7,035 bases of DNA. Origin: an uncultured Clostridia bacterium. GTDB taxonomy: Bacteria; Bacillota; Clostridia; Oscillospirales; Acutalibacteraceae. This document shows, piece after piece, positions 5,835 to 7,035 of the stretch. The DNA is taken from the NCBI GenBank assembly GCA_947565265.1, contig CANOFK010000057.1:1-7035 (forward strand), read 5' to 3'. The notes beneath the pieces are model-generated. The model worked only from the letters and a program-made list of their open reading frames with translations. It searched no databases and had not been told where the DNA came from. Positions within the stretch are counted from its first letter, which is position 1; every line of letters begins with the position of its first letter. The translations under genes and the position numbers were made by a program.

Positions 5835-7035
5835 ATGCCAGCCGCGGGAAGGACAGCCAGAGGGCTGGAGCGGGTGCCGGAGCGCCCCGCCCGGCCCAAA
5901 GGGCGCCCGGCAAACGGGCAGCCCAGCAGGCAGCGCCGCAGAAGAAAGCAGTTTGCCATGTTCAGCGTGGGCAACGGCATGGATATGCCGCTGTTCGTGT
6001 TCATCATGGTGCTACTGGCCATCGGCCTGGTGATGCTGTTCTCTGCCAGCTATGCCGACAGCTACTACCGGGAAGGGGACAGCTACTTCTATATCAGGCG
6101 CCAGGCGGGGTTTGCGGCCTTTGGGCTGGTGGCCATGGTCATGGCCTCCCTCATCGACTACCACCGCTACCACAAGGCCGCGCTGGTCCTGGCCGGCGTC
6201 ACCGTGGTGCTGTTGCTGATGGTGGTGGTGTTCGGCCGCATCCTGCAAATAGAGTCCATTGCCCCCAGCGAAGGCGTGGCCTACCGCTGGCTGAATCTGG
6301 GCGTGCAGTTCCAGCCCTCCGAGGTGGCAAAGTTCTCGCTCATTTTGCTTTTTGCCCACATGATCTCCCTCTACGCAGACAAAATGGACACCTTCCGCTA
6401 TGGGGTGCTGCCCTTTGGGGCGGTGCTGGTGCTGTTCGCCTTGCTGATCTTCCTGGAGAACCATATGTCCGGCACGCTCATCGTCTTGGCGCTGGGGGGT
6501 ATCATGATGTTCGTCGGCGGCACCAGGCCCCGCTGGCTGGTCCTGGGCATAGCCGTCGGTATAGCCGCCCTCATGGCCTATATGCTCCTGGGCGGCAAAG
6601 ACGAGAGCGGCGAGGGCGGCGTGTACCAGATGGGCCGGGTAGAAATCTGGCTGGATCCCTTTAACGAGGACAACGACCAGGCCACCTGGCAAACCCGCCA
6701 GTCCCTGTACGCCATTGGGTCGGGGGGGCTGTTCGGGCTGGGGCTGGGGCAGTCGCGGCAGAAGTACCTGTACCTGCCCGCCCCCCAGAACGATTTTATC
6801 TTCGCGGTAATCTGTGAAGAGCTGGGCATGGTGGGGGCCCTGGTCATTATGGTGCTGTTCGGGCTGCTCATTTGGCGGGGCATGTATGTCTCCCTAAAGG
6901 CAAAGGACCGCTTCGGCATGCTGCTGGGGCTGGGGATTACCTTCCAGGTGGGGATACAGGCTGTGCTGAATATCTGCGTGGTAACCAATACGATCCCCAA
7001 TACAGGCATCAGCCTGCCGTTTTTCAGCTCGGGCG
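5835..7035 (+). CDS. ftsW: Peptidoglycan glycosyltransferase FtsW/SpoVE (SEDS family), 3' end outside window
   Basis: SEDS proteins polymerise lipid II into glycan strands; FtsW does so at the septum with its partner class B PBP. The frame is open for 400 codons to the window edge and ends in the family C-terminal signature GISLPFFSSG, so only a short tail is probably missing. Motifs: LLAIGLVMLFSASYA (60-74); YRWLNLGVQFQPSEVAK (150-166); ENHMSGTLI (208-216); QTRQSLYAIGSGGLFGLGLGQSRQKYLYLP (286-315); and QNDFIFAVICEELG (318-331), where D320 aligns with the Asp held to be catalytic in FtsW. The start at 5835 has AAAGGAG 9 bases upstream and gives a 41-residue Arg/Pro-rich cytoplasmic tail with the run RQRRRRK (32-38) before the first helix (about 50-70). 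The alternative start at M42 (5958) has a weaker ribosome site. mraY ends 99 bp upstream. FtsW, SpoVE and RodA are hard to separate by sequence; dcw context favours FtsW/SpoVE. Confidence 0.93.
   Translation, partial: MPAAGRTARGLERVPERPARPKGRPANGQPSRQRRRRKQFAMFSVGNGMDMPLFVFIMVLLAIGLVMLFSASYADSYYREGDSYFYIRRQAGFAAFGLVAMVMASLIDYHRYHKAALVLAGVTVVLLLMVVVFGRILQIESIAPSEGVAYRWLNLGVQFQPSEVAKFSLILLFAHMISLYADKMDTFRYGVLPFGAVLVLFALLIFLENHMSGTLIVLALGGIMMFVGGTRPRWLVLGIAVGIAALMAYMLLGGKDESGEGGVYQMGRVEIWLDPFNEDNDQATWQTRQSLYAIGSGGLFGLGLGQSRQKYLYLPAPQNDFIFAVICEELGMVGALVIMVLFGLLIWRGMYVSLKAKDRFGMLLGLGITFQVGIQAVLNICVVTNTIPNTGISLPFFSSG

Noticed and set aside
5639..6664. Open + strand frame of 341 codons across the mraY end and ftsW
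   Set aside because: Its Arg/Pro/Gly-rich translation has no family features, and it runs out of frame through the unmistakable FtsW sequence, which has its own ribosome site at 5819-5825.
6012..6692. Antisense open frame (226 codons) opposite ftsW
   Set aside because: The His/Gln-rich product is the complement of hydrophobic FtsW codons; no initiation signal or domain is seen.
1..7035. Hidden novel system, mobile element, CRISPR array or RNA gene
   Set aside because: Both strands are accounted for by six core dcw genes with short gaps; I see no spaced long repeats, transposase, terminal inverted repeats, tRNA-like folds or unexplained coding stretch.

Overview
The window is a GC-rich (my estimate is a little over 60%) piece of a division and cell-wall (dcw) gene cluster. 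All six recognisable genes are on the + strand, in the order mraZ - rsmH (mraW) - ftsL-like - class B penicillin-binding protein (ftsI/pbpB/spoVD type) - mraY - ftsW. The last gene is cut off by the end of the window. Two PASTA domains on the PBP, SpoVE-like FtsW motifs, strong AGGAG-type ribosome sites and this gene order suggest a high-GC member of the Firmicutes, most likely class Clostridia (Oscillospiraceae/Ruminococcaceae-like). That placement is inference; no rRNA or species-specific marker is present.

Layout. Bases 1-118 are a leader carrying three to four 10-bp direct repeats (11-50) that match the MraZ-box pattern, so the operon is probably autoregulated by MraZ. mraZ (119-538) and rsmH (546-1496) are 7 bp apart and look translationally coupled. 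A 196-bp gap (1497-1692) follows, with GC-rich palindromes and a 15-bp direct repeat, then a bitopic FtsL/DivIC-type protein (1693-2244). The next gap (2245-2401) holds a perfect 10-bp hairpin and a second GC-rich foldable stretch ending in seven T residues directly before the PBP ribosome site, a possible attenuator. The PBP (2402-4687), mraY (4734-5735) and ftsW (5835 to beyond 7035) follow with gaps of 46 and 99 bp.

How the genes work together. MraY makes lipid I at the membrane. FtsW polymerises lipid II into glycan strands. The class B PBP is the cognate transpeptidase that crosslinks them, and the FtsL-like protein is expected to link and activate this septal synthase. RsmH methylates 16S rRNA and MraZ controls transcription. 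The mur ligase genes (murE, murF, murD) that lie between pbpB/spoVD, mraY and ftsW/spoVE in Bacillus-type clusters are absent here, so this is a condensed dcw arrangement.

I see no mobile element, CRISPR array, tRNA, rRNA or unknown gene system. It is an ordinary core region, and the points worth a second look are mostly in the leader and the intergenic gaps.
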